From positions 50,479 through 114,478 of the forward strand of contig JAXFOG010000014.1 in assembly GCA_034180455.1 (NCBI GenBank): a stretch of 64,000 nucleotides of DNA. The letters are read 5' to 3'. Positions 53,776 to 62,701 of the stretch are shown here, piece after piece (within the stretch, counting starts at the first letter, position 1; each line of letters starts with the position of its first letter). The position numbers and the translations under genes were made by a program. This stretch comes from JAAZPT01 sp034180455 (GTDB lineage Bacteria > Bacillota > Clostridia > Christensenellales > Aristaeellaceae). The notes below the pieces were generated by a model. That model made no database searches. It was not told the origin of the DNA and was given only the letters and a program-made list of their open reading frames with translations.

Positions 53776-53799
53776 GCTACTATATATAGTACATATAAT
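53776..53799 (+). promoter_or_regulatory. NrdR-box-like operator and -10 of nrdG
   Basis: CTACTATATATAGTAC (53776-53791) is a palindrome resembling the NrdR box (consensus near acaCwATATwTwGtgt). It lies directly before TATAAT (53794-53799). NrdR is a repressor of ribonucleotide reductase genes, so the position suits control of the nrdG start. Only one clear box is visible. Confidence 0.6.
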
Positions 53800-53824
53800 A
53801 TACTAAAACACTATGGAGGGTATT

Positions 53825-54508
53825 ATGCATATTTATGGTCTACAAAAGCTTACTCTGCTTGACTATCCCGGAAAAATGGCTGCAACGGTATTTACTGGAA
53901 GATGTAATATGCGCTGCCCATTTTGTCACAATCCCGATCTGGTGTTAAATAATACAGAAGAATATTCTTTAGATAAATTTTATAAGTTTCTAATGACAAG
54001 AAAATCCACTCTTGAGGGTATATGCATTACTGGTGGGGAGCCTATGGTAAATGAAAAAATAGGCGACTTTATATCAGAAATAAAGGAAATGGGATACCTT
54101 GTAAAGCTTGATACAAATGGGACTTTCCCCGATAGACTTGAAAAAATAATCGATCAAATAGATTATATTGCAATAGATATTAAAAACAGTCCTGAAAAAT
54201 ATGCCAAAACTGCTGGACTTGAAAATTTTGATATTTCTTGCGTAAAAAAAAGCATAGCTATAGTTATGAGCAGAGCCAAGGATTATGAATTTAGAACAAC
54301 TGTGGTAAAAGGTCTACACGAAGTAGAAGATATAGAAGAATGTGCAAAGCTAATTGAAGGAGCAAAGCGCTACTATTTACAGAAATTTATTGACAGTGGG
54401 CACCTGCTTGGTCAAGAAAAATATCTTGCATGGGATGACGACACTATGAGAGCTATGCAAAAAGTAGCCCTTAAGCATGTGCAAAGCTGCGAATTAAGAG
54501 GCGTTTAA
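53825..54508 (+). CDS. nrdG: Anaerobic ribonucleotide reductase activating protein (radical SAM)
   Basis: A 227-residue radical SAM enzyme that installs the glycyl radical in NrdD. The CNMRCPFCHNPDL motif gives CxxxCxxC; GICITGGEPM follows. The N-terminus MHIYGLQKLTLLDYPGKMAATVF is typical. I place the start at ATG 53825 because GGAGGG lies directly before it. An ATG 12 bases earlier includes that site. An NrdR-like site controls it, and nrdD follows. Confidence 0.88.
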   Translation: MHIYGLQKLTLLDYPGKMAATVFTGRCNMRCPFCHNPDLVLNNTEEYSLDKFYKFLMTRKSTLEGICITGGEPMVNEKIGDFISEIKEMGYLVKLDTNGTFPDRLEKIIDQIDYIAIDIKNSPEKYAKTAGLENFDISCVKKSIAIVMSRAKDYEFRTTVVKGLHEVEDIEECAKLIEGAKRYYLQKFIDSGHLLGQEKYLAWDDDTMRAMQKVALKHVQSCELRGV

Positions 54509-54532
54509 ATATTTTTAAAATTATTTTTTAAA

Positions 54533-54586
54533 ACACTATATATAGTGGTGCAAAAAACTTTACAACCACAATATATATGATATAAT
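54533..54586 (+). promoter_or_regulatory. NrdR box and -10 of nrdD
   Basis: ACACTATATATAGTGG (54533-54548) is a near-perfect NrdR box. A second, weaker ACAATATATATGAT lies about three helical turns downstream (from 54568), overlapping the approach to TATAAT (54581-54586). Paired boxes at this distance are usual for NrdR. Confidence 0.75.
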
Positions 54587-54617
54587 AGTAATCACCACGA
54601 AAAAAGGAGACCATAAA

Positions 54618-56990
54618 ATGTACAGCGTAATAAAAAGAGATGGGCAAGTATGTGAATTCGATATAAACAAAATCGGGCTTGCTATATCAAAGGCGTTTGA
54701 CGCAAAAGACAAACAATATAACAAGGGCATAATCGACTTGCTTGCTCTTAGAGTTACAAGCGATTTTCAAGATAAAATTAAAGATAACAAGATAACTGTG
54801 GAACAGATACAGGACTCTGTGGAAAACGTGCTACAGCAGGCAGGCTATGCTGATGTAGCTAAAGCGTACATTCTCTATCGTAAGCAAAGAGAAAAGATTC
54901 GCAATATGAAGAGCACAATACTGGACTACAAAGAGCTTGTAAACAGCTATGTAAATGTAACAGATTGGCGCGTTAAAGAAAACAGCACTGTTACATACTC
55001 TGTTGGTGGACTGATACTAAGCAACTCTGGTGCTATCACTGCCAACTACTGGCTAAGCGAAATATATGATGACGAAATAGCTGATGCCCATCGCAACGCT
55101 GACATACATCTTCACGATCTTAGTATGCTTACTGGCTATTGTGCAGGATGGAGCCTAAAGCAGCTTATACAAGAGGGACTTGGTGGAATACCTGGTAAAA
55201 TTACTTCAAGCCCAGCAAAGCACTTGGCTACTCTGTGCAATCAGATGGTAAACTTTTTGGGTATAATGCAGAACGAATGGGCTGGTGCTCAAGCTTTTTC
55301 ATCATTTGATACATATCTTGCTCCATTTGTAAAAGCAGATAATCTTGATTATGATCAAGTTAAAAAGTGCATAGAGAGTTTTATTTATGGAGTAAATACT
55401 CCAAGTCGTTGGGGTACTCAGGCTCCATTTAGCAACATCACTCTTGATTGGACTGTACCTAAGGATCTTGAGAATTTACCTGCAATAGTTGGTGGCGAAG
55501 AGATGGACTTCACCTATGGCGATTGCAAAAAAGAAATGGATATGGTAAACAAAGCCCTTATAGAAATAATGATAGAGGGCGATGCAGAGGGTAGAGGTTT
55601 CCAATATCCTATTCCAACATATTCAATAACTCGTGACTTTGACTGGAGCGAAACTGAAAATAATAAGCTACTATTTGAAATGACTGCAAAATATGGCACA
55701 CCATATTTCAGCAACTATATCAACAGTGATATGGAGCCAAGTGATGTACGCAGTATGTGCTGCAGACTAAGACTAGACCTTAGAGAGCTTCGCAAAAAAA
55801 GTGGTGGATATTTCGGTAGTGGAGAAAGCACTGGCTCAATCGGCGTAGTTACAATAAACATGCCACGCATAGCATATCTTTCTAAAGACAAGGAAGATTT
55901 CTACAAGAGGCTTGATAGACTGATGGATATATCAGCAAGGAGTCTAGACATCAAGAGAGATATTATTACAAAGCTCTTAAATGAAGGACTTTATCCATAT
56001 ACAAAGAGATATCTAGGCACATTTGACAACCATTTCTCTACAATAGGACTTGTCGGAATGAACGAAGCATGCCTTAATGCAAACTGGATAAAGGCTCCTA
56101 TATACGAAGACAATGCCAAGTCTTTCGCAATGGAAGTGCTAACGCACATGAGGGATCGTTTAAGCAATTATCAGGAAGAATATGGTTGCCTATTTAATCT
56201 GGAAGCAACCCCTGCAGAGAGCACAACTTTCAGACTAGCAAAGCATGATAAGGAGCAATTCCCAAATATAATTACAGCAGGTAAAGAGGGCGAAACACCT
56301 TATTATACCAATAGCTCACATCTGCCAGTAGACTATACCGAAGATGTATTCTCAGCTCTTGATATACAAGATGATCTGCAAACTCTCTACACTTCTGGAA
56401 CAGTTTTCCATACATTCTTGGGTGAGAAACTACCAGACTGGAGAAGCTGTGCAAAGCTTGTAAGGACTATTGCTGAAAACTATCATCTTCCCTACTACAC
56501 AATGAGTCCTACATATAGTGTATGTTGCGATCATGGCTATATAAATGGTGAGCATTTCTCATGCCCAAGTTGTGGCAAACCAAGTGAAGTTTATTCTAGA
56601 ATTACTGGATATTACAGGCCTGTGCAAAACTGGAATGATGGAAAGGCTCAAGAGTATAAAGACAGAACTGAATATATTCCAGAAAAATCTGACATAAATA
56701 ATCACAAGCATTCCAAAGAAACACACGAGTGCAAAAATTCAAATCCTATTGGAAACACAAGAGAGTTGATACTGTTTACAACAGCTACATGTCCAAACTG
56801 CATTATGGCAAGGAGATTCCTAGATCAGGGTGGTTACAGCTATAAAAATGTTGAAGCCGAGAATAATCTAGAACTTGTAGAAAAATACGATATACATAGG
56901 GCCCCAACTCTTGTAATCGTTGGAGAAAATGGTTTTGAAAAGCTTGATAATGTATCACTCATAAGATCATACACAAACAAGAGGGCATAG
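54618..56990 (+). CDS. nrdD: Anaerobic ribonucleoside-triphosphate reductase with fused C-terminal redoxin
   Basis: A 790-residue class III reductase making dNTPs without oxygen. An N-terminal ATP-cone (YSVIKRDGQVCEFD...) is followed by the catalytic barrel with MCCRLRLDLREL. The C-terminal zinc ribbon is CDHGYINGEHFSCPSCG, and the glycyl radical site is RITGYYRPV (Gly 664). After a His/Lys-rich linker, residues about 710-790 form a redoxin domain with ILFTTATCPNCIMARRFL (CPNC at 725-728) and APTLVIVGENGF with the cis-Pro motif. It ends where trxB begins (no gap). The fusion suggests thiol, not formate, as the electron source. Confidence 0.92.
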   Translation: MYSVIKRDGQVCEFDINKIGLAISKAFDAKDKQYNKGIIDLLALRVTSDFQDKIKDNKITVEQIQDSVENVLQQAGYADVAKAYILYRKQREKIRNMKSTILDYKELVNSYVNVTDWRVKENSTVTYSVGGLILSNSGAITANYWLSEIYDDEIADAHRNADIHLHDLSMLTGYCAGWSLKQLIQEGLGGIPGKITSSPAKHLATLCNQMVNFLGIMQNEWAGAQAFSSFDTYLAPFVKADNLDYDQVKKCIESFIYGVNTPSRWGTQAPFSNITLDWTVPKDLENLPAIVGGEEMDFTYGDCKKEMDMVNKALIEIMIEGDAEGRGFQYPIPTYSITRDFDWSETENNKLLFEMTAKYGTPYFSNYINSDMEPSDVRSMCCRLRLDLRELRKKSGGYFGSGESTGSIGVVTINMPRIAYLSKDKEDFYKRLDRLMDISARSLDIKRDIITKLLNEGLYPYTKRYLGTFDNHFSTIGLVGMNEACLNANWIKAPIYEDNAKSFAMEVLTHMRDRLSNYQEEYGCLFNLEATPAESTTFRLAKHDKEQFPNIITAGKEGETPYYTNSSHLPVDYTEDVFSALDIQDDLQTLYTSGTVFHTFLGEKLPDWRSCAKLVRTIAENYHLPYYTMSPTYSVCCDHGYINGEHFSCPSCGKPSEVYSRITGYYRPVQNWNDGKAQEYKDRTEYIPEKSDINNHKHSKETHECKNSNPIGNTRELILFTTATCPNCIMARRFLDQGGYSYKNVEAENNLELVEKYDIHRAPTLVIVGENGFEKLDNVSLIRSYTNKRA

Positions 56991-57905
56991 ATGAATAATT
57001 ACGATATAGCAATTATAGGTGCTGGTGCAGCTGGTCTTACAGCAGCAATATACGCCTGCAGGAACAATAAAAGCGTAGTAGTTTTTGAAGGTCATGTGCC
57101 TGGAGGCCAAATAAGTGAAAGTCCACTTGTAGAAAACTATCCTAGCATTCAGGAAATAAGTGGCATGGATCTTTCAATGAACTTGCTTTCTCATGCAGAG
57201 AAAAACGGTGCAAAGCTTGAGTATGAAAATATAAAAGAGCTGAAGTATGATACAGAGGCAAGGCTTATAACCGATAGTGGCAAAGAGTTTAATGCAAAAG
57301 CTGTAATCGTTGCAGTAGGTTGTGCCCCAAGACTGATAGGGCTTGAAGATGAAAACGACTGGCTTGGAAGGGGCTTAGGATACTGTGCAGTATGCGATGG
57401 TAATTTCTATAAGGGTCTGGATGTGGCTGTTGTTGGTGGAGGAGACTCTGCTCTACAAGAAGCAATATATCTAAGTAGTATATGTAAAAGCGTAAGCATA
57501 ATACACAGACGCGATGAGTTTAGAGCCGATGCTTTCATGGTAGACAAGGCAAAGAAAAAAGATAATATTCACTATGAATGGAATAGCGTAGTAAAACGCT
57601 TGGAAGGTCAAGACAAGCTTGAAAAAGTAATGTTGGAAGATACAATCACCCATGAAGAAAGAGAACTTTCTGTAAAAGGGCTCTTTGTAGCAATAGGCAG
57701 AATTCCAAAGACCAATCTCTTTAGGGATTGGCTAAACCTTGACAAGGGTGGGTTCATAATTGCAGATGAATATTGTCGCACAGAACATCCTTGGTTGTTT
57801 GTGGCAGGCGACTGCAGACAAAAGAATCTGCGTCAGCTTGCAACAGCAGTCTCTGATGGAGCAGTTGCAGGCGTTGAAGCCTCAGAATTCGTTGACAATA
57901 TATAA
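56991..57905 (+). CDS. trxB: Thioredoxin reductase
   Basis: A 304-residue FAD enzyme that reduces redoxins with NADPH. FAD site GAGAAGLTAAIYA; active-site GYCAVCDGNFY (CAVC); NADPH site GGGDSALQEAIYLS followed by HRRDEFRA, the NADPH-selecting HRRxxxR; and C-terminal FVAGDCR. It directly abuts nrdD, so it probably supplies electrons to the fused redoxin domain. A strong terminator follows. Confidence 0.93.
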   Translation: MNNYDIAIIGAGAAGLTAAIYACRNNKSVVVFEGHVPGGQISESPLVENYPSIQEISGMDLSMNLLSHAEKNGAKLEYENIKELKYDTEARLITDSGKEFNAKAVIVAVGCAPRLIGLEDENDWLGRGLGYCAVCDGNFYKGLDVAVVGGGDSALQEAIYLSSICKSVSIIHRRDEFRADAFMVDKAKKKDNIHYEWNSVVKRLEGQDKLEKVMLEDTITHEERELSVKGLFVAIGRIPKTNLFRDWLNLDKGGFIIADEYCRTEHPWLFVAGDCRQKNLRQLATAVSDGAVAGVEASEFVDNI

Positions 57906-57912
57906 AAATATT

Positions 57913-57945
57913 CCCGAAATGAACTTTTCATCTCGGGATTTTTTT
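57913..57945 (+). terminator. Terminator of the nrd-trxB operon
   Basis: CCCGA(A)ATGAA pairs with TTCAT(C)TCGGG with one mismatch, followed by ATTTTTTT. It ends at the stop of the convergent methyltransferase gene. Confidence 0.8.
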
Positions 57946-58531
57946 ACTTTTCGGCAATTAGTCTTGAAAGGCAAAGGCCATCACCTATATTGTATATTTT
58001 ACTTTCAAAGTTATTATCAGCTTGAATAAATTCTACATATTTTTTTATCTTGCTGGTCATCTCTCTAAGGTCTCTACTAAGTGGCTTGTCGCTATAGGTA
58101 TAGTCGTGAAAATTAATATTGTCAACTAGCACAAAACTACCCTTATGCAGACAATTTCTAAATTTTTTGAAAAAGTTTATACTCTGCGACTTTGCTCCAT
58201 CAATAAAAAGCAGATCAAACTGTCTAGAAGTATTGTATAGCATTGCTTCTGAAAATATTAGCTGAATTTTATTCTCTAATCCAAAGCTTTTTACATTGTC
58301 ATGTGCCTCGCAATAATAATCAAAATCTCGCTCTATTGTGCTAACATTTGCTCCGTTCAGGGCCATGTTTATTGCAGAATAGCCTATTGCTGTGCCTATT
58401 TCAAGAACAGTTTTAATGTTGTTATCTCTAATAAGATTTATTAAAAAATTTAATCCATCATCTTGAATAATAGGCACATTGTTTTTTTTGGCATAATCAC
58501 GCATAGCTTGCAGACGTTCTTCGTTTTCCAA
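57944..58531 (-). CDS. SAM-dependent O-methyltransferase (class I, TrmR/YrrM-like)
   Basis: A 195-residue methyltransferase with the SAM-binding VLEIGTAIGYSAINMA and a later DLLFIDGAKSQ (metal/acceptor Asp), and LVDNINFHDY. This pattern fits YrrM/TrmR-like methyltransferases of Firmicutes, which modify tRNA, or small-molecule O-methyltransferases. The start is TTG 58531 with AAGGAG eight bases upstream. It follows the phosphatase gene by two bases. Confidence 0.78.
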   Translation of the reverse strand: MENEERLQAMRDYAKKNNVPIIQDDGLNFLINLIRDNNIKTVLEIGTAIGYSAINMALNGANVSTIERDFDYYCEAHDNVKSFGLENKIQLIFSEAMLYNTSRQFDLLFIDGAKSQSINFFKKFRNCLHKGSFVLVDNINFHDYTYSDKPLSRDLREMTSKIKKYVEFIQADNNFESKIYNIGDGLCLSRLIAEK

Positions 58532-58533
58532 GA

Positions 58534-58989
58534 TTATTGCTCCTTATTGATGATATAATTTATAAATCCATCAAGTGCCATATCTATATCGCTGAAAGTT
58601 TTCTCAAAGTCGCCTGTATACCATGGATCTGCCACATCTGAGTCAAGACCTGCAAAGCTCATCAAGCTATAAAGTTTATTTTCATTATCATGGCTGAATA
58701 TTCGCTCTAGGCTACTTAGATTGCTTTTATCCATATAAAGTATATAGTCGTATTTATCATAATCGCCAATATTTATCTTCCTTGCACAATGCCGTTCAAA
58801 CTCAATTCCGTTGCGTCTTAGTTCCCGCTTGCTTCCATTATGCATATCGCTTCCAGCTTCGCATCCACTTGTTCCTGCAGATCCAATAATGATATTATCA
58901 ATTTTTCCTTTTGCTTTATGTTTCAAAAGGAATTCAGCCATTGGTGACCTGCATATATTACCCAAACACACAAACAATACCTTTACCAA
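58534..58989 (-). CDS. Low-molecular-weight protein tyrosine phosphatase
   Basis: A 151-residue phosphatase. The P-loop VLFVCLGNICRSPMAEF (CX5R: Cys in VCLGNICRS) at the N-terminus and the general-acid Asp in DVADPWYTGDF are present. I use TTG 58989 as start, because AGGAGG lies seven to eight bases upstream and the protein then begins directly with the P-loop strand. Upstream ATGs would add a hydrophobic stretch that crosses the promoter and ribosome-binding site. In Gram-positives such enzymes often control capsule kinases. Confidence 0.85.
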   Translation of the reverse strand: MVKVLFVCLGNICRSPMAEFLLKHKAKGKIDNIIIGSAGTSGCEAGSDMHNGSKRELRRNGIEFERHCARKINIGDYDKYDYILYMDKSNLSSLERIFSHDNENKLYSLMSFAGLDSDVADPWYTGDFEKTFSDIDMALDGFINYIINKEQ

Positions 58990-59007
58990 AACAACACCTC
59001 CTAAAGT

Positions 59008-59037
59008 ATTATAGCATAATGCGTTGTATTCTGTAAA
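59008..59037 (-). promoter_or_regulatory. Promoter of phosphatase-methyltransferase operon
   Basis: On the minus strand it has TTTACA (59032-59037), an 18-base spacer and TATAAT (59008-59013), close to the AGGAGG of the phosphatase gene, leaving a very short leader. Confidence 0.6.
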
Positions 59038-59087
59038 AAAGTATGATAAAATTATATTGTAATAAATGTAAATAGGAGGCAAAATTT

Positions 59088-59270
59088 ATGGATAACAGAG
59101 AAAAAATACTTGATACAATGAAAAGTGCAGGCAAACCTCTAAGTGCTGGCGAAGTATCAACTCTTAGTGGAATAGATAGAAAAGAAGTAGATAAGGAATT
59201 TGCAAAACTCAAAAAAGAGAATGCAATCGTAAGTCCTGTAAGATGCAAGTGGGAACCAGCAGAAAAATAA
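59088..59270 (+). CDS. Small winged-helix protein
   Basis: A 60-residue protein (MDNREKILDTMKSAGKPLSAGEVSTL...) folding as a single winged helix: three helices then a beta-like hairpin (NAIVSPVRCKWEPAEK). The pattern 'SAGKPLSAGEVSTLSGIDRKEVDKEFAKLKKE' type spacing is typical of small transcription regulators. AGGAGG precedes the ATG. It may regulate itself or the divergent phosphatase genes, but no target is visible. Confidence 0.7.
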   Translation: MDNREKILDTMKSAGKPLSAGEVSTLSGIDRKEVDKEFAKLKKENAIVSPVRCKWEPAEK

Positions 59271-59296
59271 GGCATTAAAAGCCGAATTTAATACTA

Positions 59297-59325
59297 AGCA
59301 TGTCAAAATATTGGCATGCTTTTTC
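59297..59325 (+). terminator. Terminator of the winged-helix gene
   Basis: GCATGTCAA pairs with TTGGCATGC with one G-U pair and an AATA loop, followed by TTTTTCTT. Confidence 0.8.
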
Positions 59326-59372
59326 TTATATTATGATATAATTAAATTAAAATAATCTTAATTGGAGTAGAT

Positions 59373-60224
59373 ATGAATATAAGAGAGATGTTTCATAAAA
59401 TTGGAATAGGAATTGTACGCCATTTACAACCATCTATTCCCAAACTTAGCGATGCAAAAAAATATGGAAATTATGGAGAAGAAGTCTTTGCAAAAACAAT
59501 ACTTGATATGCTTCCAAACGCTCAAATAAAAAGCAATGTACTTATATCCACAGATGAAGGTAAAGCCGAGATAGATTGTTTGATATTATATGAAAATAAA
59601 CTATTCGCAATAGAGCTTAAAACATGGAAAGGTACACTTTTTGAAGAAGATGGTAAAATACTACACGAAAAAATAGATAGATGGACTGGTGAAACTCATT
59701 CTAAACTAGAGCGCTCACCCTTTAAGCAGATTAATCGTGCTATCTATCTGCTTAGAAAGCAAAATCCTATAAATGCTTGGGTAAATCCCATTGTGTTTTT
59801 TGCATCATTTGAAGGCGATGAAGAATTGGAGGTATATGTTTCTGATGATAAGGTATGGTTTAACAGAGTATATGATCTAGTATCTTATATAAAAAATCAA
59901 GGTAAGCCATCTAATGCAAATTATGTAAAATCATTTTTTTCAAAGTGCATTGCAGCTGATCACATAATATCTAATTCTAACAAAAGAACTCTTAACTGCA
60001 TTATAATAAAGGATTCCCTTGATTTTAATAATGAAAATACTAAGGCCAATAGTATCGTATCAATAGATATATCCCACAAGTGGTCTTATGACAAATTAAG
60101 TATAAAATATAAGGATGGGACTAGCTGTAATGTAAATACAGAAAATTGGAAAATTGAAGTTGATGACAATGGTGTTTTAAAAAAATATGCTCTTTCTAAG
60201 ATAAGTAGAATAGAGATAGGATAA
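59373..60224 (+). CDS. NERD-domain protein (putative nuclease-related)
   Basis: A 283-residue protein. Residues about 25-140 match the NERD fold: YGNYGEEVFAKTIL, then AEIDCLILYENKLFAIELKTWKG, where D, E and K are the conserved PD-(D/E)XK-like residues. The C-terminal half is beta-rich and unrecognised. NERD proteins are found in many Firmicutes, and the target is unknown. It stands between two terminators, so it is probably transcribed alone. Confidence 0.8.
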   Translation: MNIREMFHKIGIGIVRHLQPSIPKLSDAKKYGNYGEEVFAKTILDMLPNAQIKSNVLISTDEGKAEIDCLILYENKLFAIELKTWKGTLFEEDGKILHEKIDRWTGETHSKLERSPFKQINRAIYLLRKQNPINAWVNPIVFFASFEGDEELEVYVSDDKVWFNRVYDLVSYIKNQGKPSNANYVKSFFSKCIAADHIISNSNKRTLNCIIIKDSLDFNNENTKANSIVSIDISHKWSYDKLSIKYKDGTSCNVNTENWKIEVDDNGVLKKYALSKISRIEIG

Positions 60225-60245
60225 ATTATTGGTTTATCATTGTAT

Positions 60246-60287
60246 AAAAAAAGCCAAGTACCTTGATGGTACTTGGTCTTTTTTTAG
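60246..60287. terminator. Bidirectional terminator
   Basis: A perfect 9-bp stem (CCAAGTACC / GGTACTTGG, loop TTGAT) flanked by A-rich and T-rich tracts. It ends both the NERD gene (plus) and the sugar-binding gene (minus). Confidence 0.9.
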
Positions 60288-61706
60288 TTATTTAGCTTTA
60301 GCTTCTTTAAAAGCGTCTACCTGAGCCTGAGCAACTTCAACTATCTTATCGAAGCCTGCAGCGCGCATTTCCTTCATCATTTCAGGAACTGCTACTTCAG
60401 GATCACTTGTACCTGTAAGTATTTCAGACTTATAGCGATTGAATATCTCAACGCAGCTTGCAATCTCATCCTGAACCTCTGTGGTATCGAAGAAGAATCC
60501 TAGCAATACAGAAGGCTTAGCCTTACCATTGAGTTCTTTAACTTCGTCCCACTGGTTGAAATCAACATCGTCCAACTGTGTTACGTTGAAGAATGTGCCC
60601 TGTGTATATCCTGCCATTGACCATTCGCTATTGTTCTTATGAACTCTGCCATCAGCAGCATAATCCCAGTTATCGCCCTTTACGCCATAGTATAGCCAAT
60701 CGCGAACCATGCTATCTGTATTTACAAGGTTCAATAGAGCAAGAGCCTTGTCAGGATGCTCACAGTTTACAGAAATACTATTCAAAGAGCCTTGAACTGT
60801 CTCATTTGAAAGCCATGTAACGCCAAACTGTACAGCCTGAGCTTCCTTACCCATGTTAGGACCCCAAACTGTCTTTGCAGCAGCTGGCCAGCCCTGAGCT
60901 ACGTTACATACGTTATATTTATCGCCCTCTTGGTGAGTAGCTGCATCCTGATTGATGTAGCCTTCTTTAAACCAGCTGTGAAGTGTCTTAAGAGAATTCA
61001 TTACGTCTTCCTGCTCAAGAACTGCTACAACTTTCATATCTTTATCTTCCATATGAACGCCGATTGCAGGAAGTCCTGCTGCCATGCCGTCATATTCGCT
61101 AAGTAGATATGCAGCTCCATTTGAATGCTGTGGGAATACAGGATTAGGAGTCTTATCTTTAAGCTCTTTCAATATTGGCTCTATTTCTGCTAAGGAATGA
61201 GCATTGCTTGCATCGATTTTATTCTCATCAAGCAATTCTTTATCCCATACGAAATAGTATGTCATAGAACTATCTTTGTATGTAGGTACTGCATAGATTT
61301 TGCCTTCTACACGGCATGCATCCCAGTAATCTGCTGGAATAAGATCCAATAGGCCTTGTGCGTTTGCTTTTAGCATTTCTTCTGTTATTTCCTGATATGC
61401 GCCAAGCTTTACGTCATTATTATAGGTACCCATGTTACCAAAGATAATATCAAACTTTTCACCTGTGTTGATTATTACGTTACGACGATTGTCCCAATCG
61501 CCCCATGGAATAATTTCCATTTCTACATTTACGCCGATTTTCTCAGCAAGATAAGGATTGATCTGCTCTAGCCATGCATCATAATTTGTTGGCATTCCAT
61601 TGCCGACCATTACCCATTTAAGAGTAACAACATCCTCTGCAGAAGCTAATGACACCATAGTAAAGAGCATAACCATGCTCAATACAAGAGCTAAATACTT
61701 CTTCAT
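60288..61706 (-). CDS. Extracellular solute-binding protein, carbohydrate ABC transporter
   Basis: A 472-residue family 1 binding protein, similar to LplA-type proteins, with a DUF3502-like C-terminal region (about residues 400-470). The signal peptide MKKYLALVLSMVMLFTMVSLASA ends in a signal peptidase I site, not a lipobox: no Cys follows. Such proteins in Gram-positive cells are usually lipid-anchored, so this one may be released or held otherwise. It follows two permeases in the same direction, and GGAGG precedes the ATG. The substrate is probably an oligosaccharide. Confidence 0.82.
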   Translation of the reverse strand: MKKYLALVLSMVMLFTMVSLASAEDVVTLKWVMVGNGMPTNYDAWLEQINPYLAEKIGVNVEMEIIPWGDWDNRRNVIINTGEKFDIIFGNMGTYNNDVKLGAYQEITEEMLKANAQGLLDLIPADYWDACRVEGKIYAVPTYKDSSMTYYFVWDKELLDENKIDASNAHSLAEIEPILKELKDKTPNPVFPQHSNGAAYLLSEYDGMAAGLPAIGVHMEDKDMKVVAVLEQEDVMNSLKTLHSWFKEGYINQDAATHQEGDKYNVCNVAQGWPAAAKTVWGPNMGKEAQAVQFGVTWLSNETVQGSLNSISVNCEHPDKALALLNLVNTDSMVRDWLYYGVKGDNWDYAADGRVHKNNSEWSMAGYTQGTFFNVTQLDDVDFNQWDEVKELNGKAKPSVLLGFFFDTTEVQDEIASCVEIFNRYKSEILTGTSDPEVAVPEMMKEMRAAGFDKIVEVAQAQVDAFKEAKAK

Positions 61707-61728
61707 ATATAAAAACCTCCAATATATT

Positions 61729-61751
61729 TTAAATCGCTTTTTGCGATTTAA
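61729..61751 (-). other. Intercistronic stem-loop before the binding-protein gene
   Basis: A perfect 9-bp stem (TTAAATCGC / GCGATTTAA, TTTTT loop) without a following U-tract. It lies between the permease and the binding-protein genes. It may protect the downstream mRNA and so raise binding-protein levels over the permeases. Confidence 0.5.
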
Positions 61752-61771
61752 TTACTAATAAATAATTACAA

Positions 61772-62692
61772 TCAGCCTTTAACTGCACCTATTGTAAGTC
61801 CAGAAATAAAGTATTTCTGGAAGAATGGATATGCACAAGCGATAGGCACAACGATAATAACTGCGATTGCCATACGCACAGATTCACTAGGCATCTGGCT
61901 ACGATACTGCTGCAAACTTAATCCAGCAGATGGGTTGTTTGAAATATACTCCAGACTCTTCATAATATTATTAAGCAGAGCTTGCAAGGATATTAAGTTC
62001 TGATTGCTTATATACAATGATGATTGGAACCAATCGTTCCAATATCCAAATGTAAGGAACAAGCCTATTGTAGCCAATACTGGCTTTGATATAGGCAAAA
62101 CAATAGATTTAAATATCTTTAATTGACTTGCCCCATCTATTTTTGCTGATTCTATAAGGCTATCTGGAATAGTAGCTCTAAAGAACGTTTTGCATACAAT
62201 AATATTAAATGAACTTACTGCAAGTGGAAGTATCAATACCCAAATTGTGTTTTTAAGATTGAGTATATTAGCATTTACTACATAGCTTGCAACCATTCCA
62301 CCATTAAATATCATAGGAATAAAAACTACCCAAGTGTAGAAGTTTTTAAGTTTGAAAACAGGTCTTGATAGCACATATCCCATTGTAGTAGTTAAAACTA
62401 GGCCTAAAAGTGTTCCACCTATAGTAACTGCTACCGATATAAAAAGTGCATTAAGAATGGTGGATTTTTCATTCCATAAGAACTGGTATGCAGATCCGGA
62501 AAGGCTTCTAGGGAAAAAACTATATCCAAAAAGTCTAATGGATTCTTCAGAAGATACAGAAATAATAATTACAAATATAAATGGAAGTATAGCAATGGCT
62601 GCTAGAATAACAAACAATACATTAAACCAGTTGTTTGTACTTCTCTTTATCTTGTTGATTCTCATAGAATCTAAAACGATTTCATTAGCCAT
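61772..62692 (-). CDS. Carbohydrate ABC transporter permease (LplC-like)
   Basis: A 306-residue permease with six membrane helices. The EAA motif SLIESAKIDGASQLKIFKSIVLP contacts the ATPase. The C-terminal FQKYFISGLTIGAVKG is typical of LplC/YtcP-type permeases. No ATPase gene is in the window, so a shared ATPase (MsmK-type) probably powers it. AGGAGG precedes the ATG, nine bases after the partner permease. Confidence 0.88.
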   Translation of the reverse strand: MANEIVLDSMRINKIKRSTNNWFNVLFVILAAIAILPFIFVIIISVSSEESIRLFGYSFFPRSLSGSAYQFLWNEKSTILNALFISVAVTIGGTLLGLVLTTTMGYVLSRPVFKLKNFYTWVVFIPMIFNGGMVASYVVNANILNLKNTIWVLILPLAVSSFNIIVCKTFFRATIPDSLIESAKIDGASQLKIFKSIVLPISKPVLATIGLFLTFGYWNDWFQSSLYISNQNLISLQALLNNIMKSLEYISNNPSAGLSLQQYRSQMPSESVRMAIAVIIVVPIACAYPFFQKYFISGLTIGAVKG

Positions 62693-62701
62693 ATATGCCT
62701 C

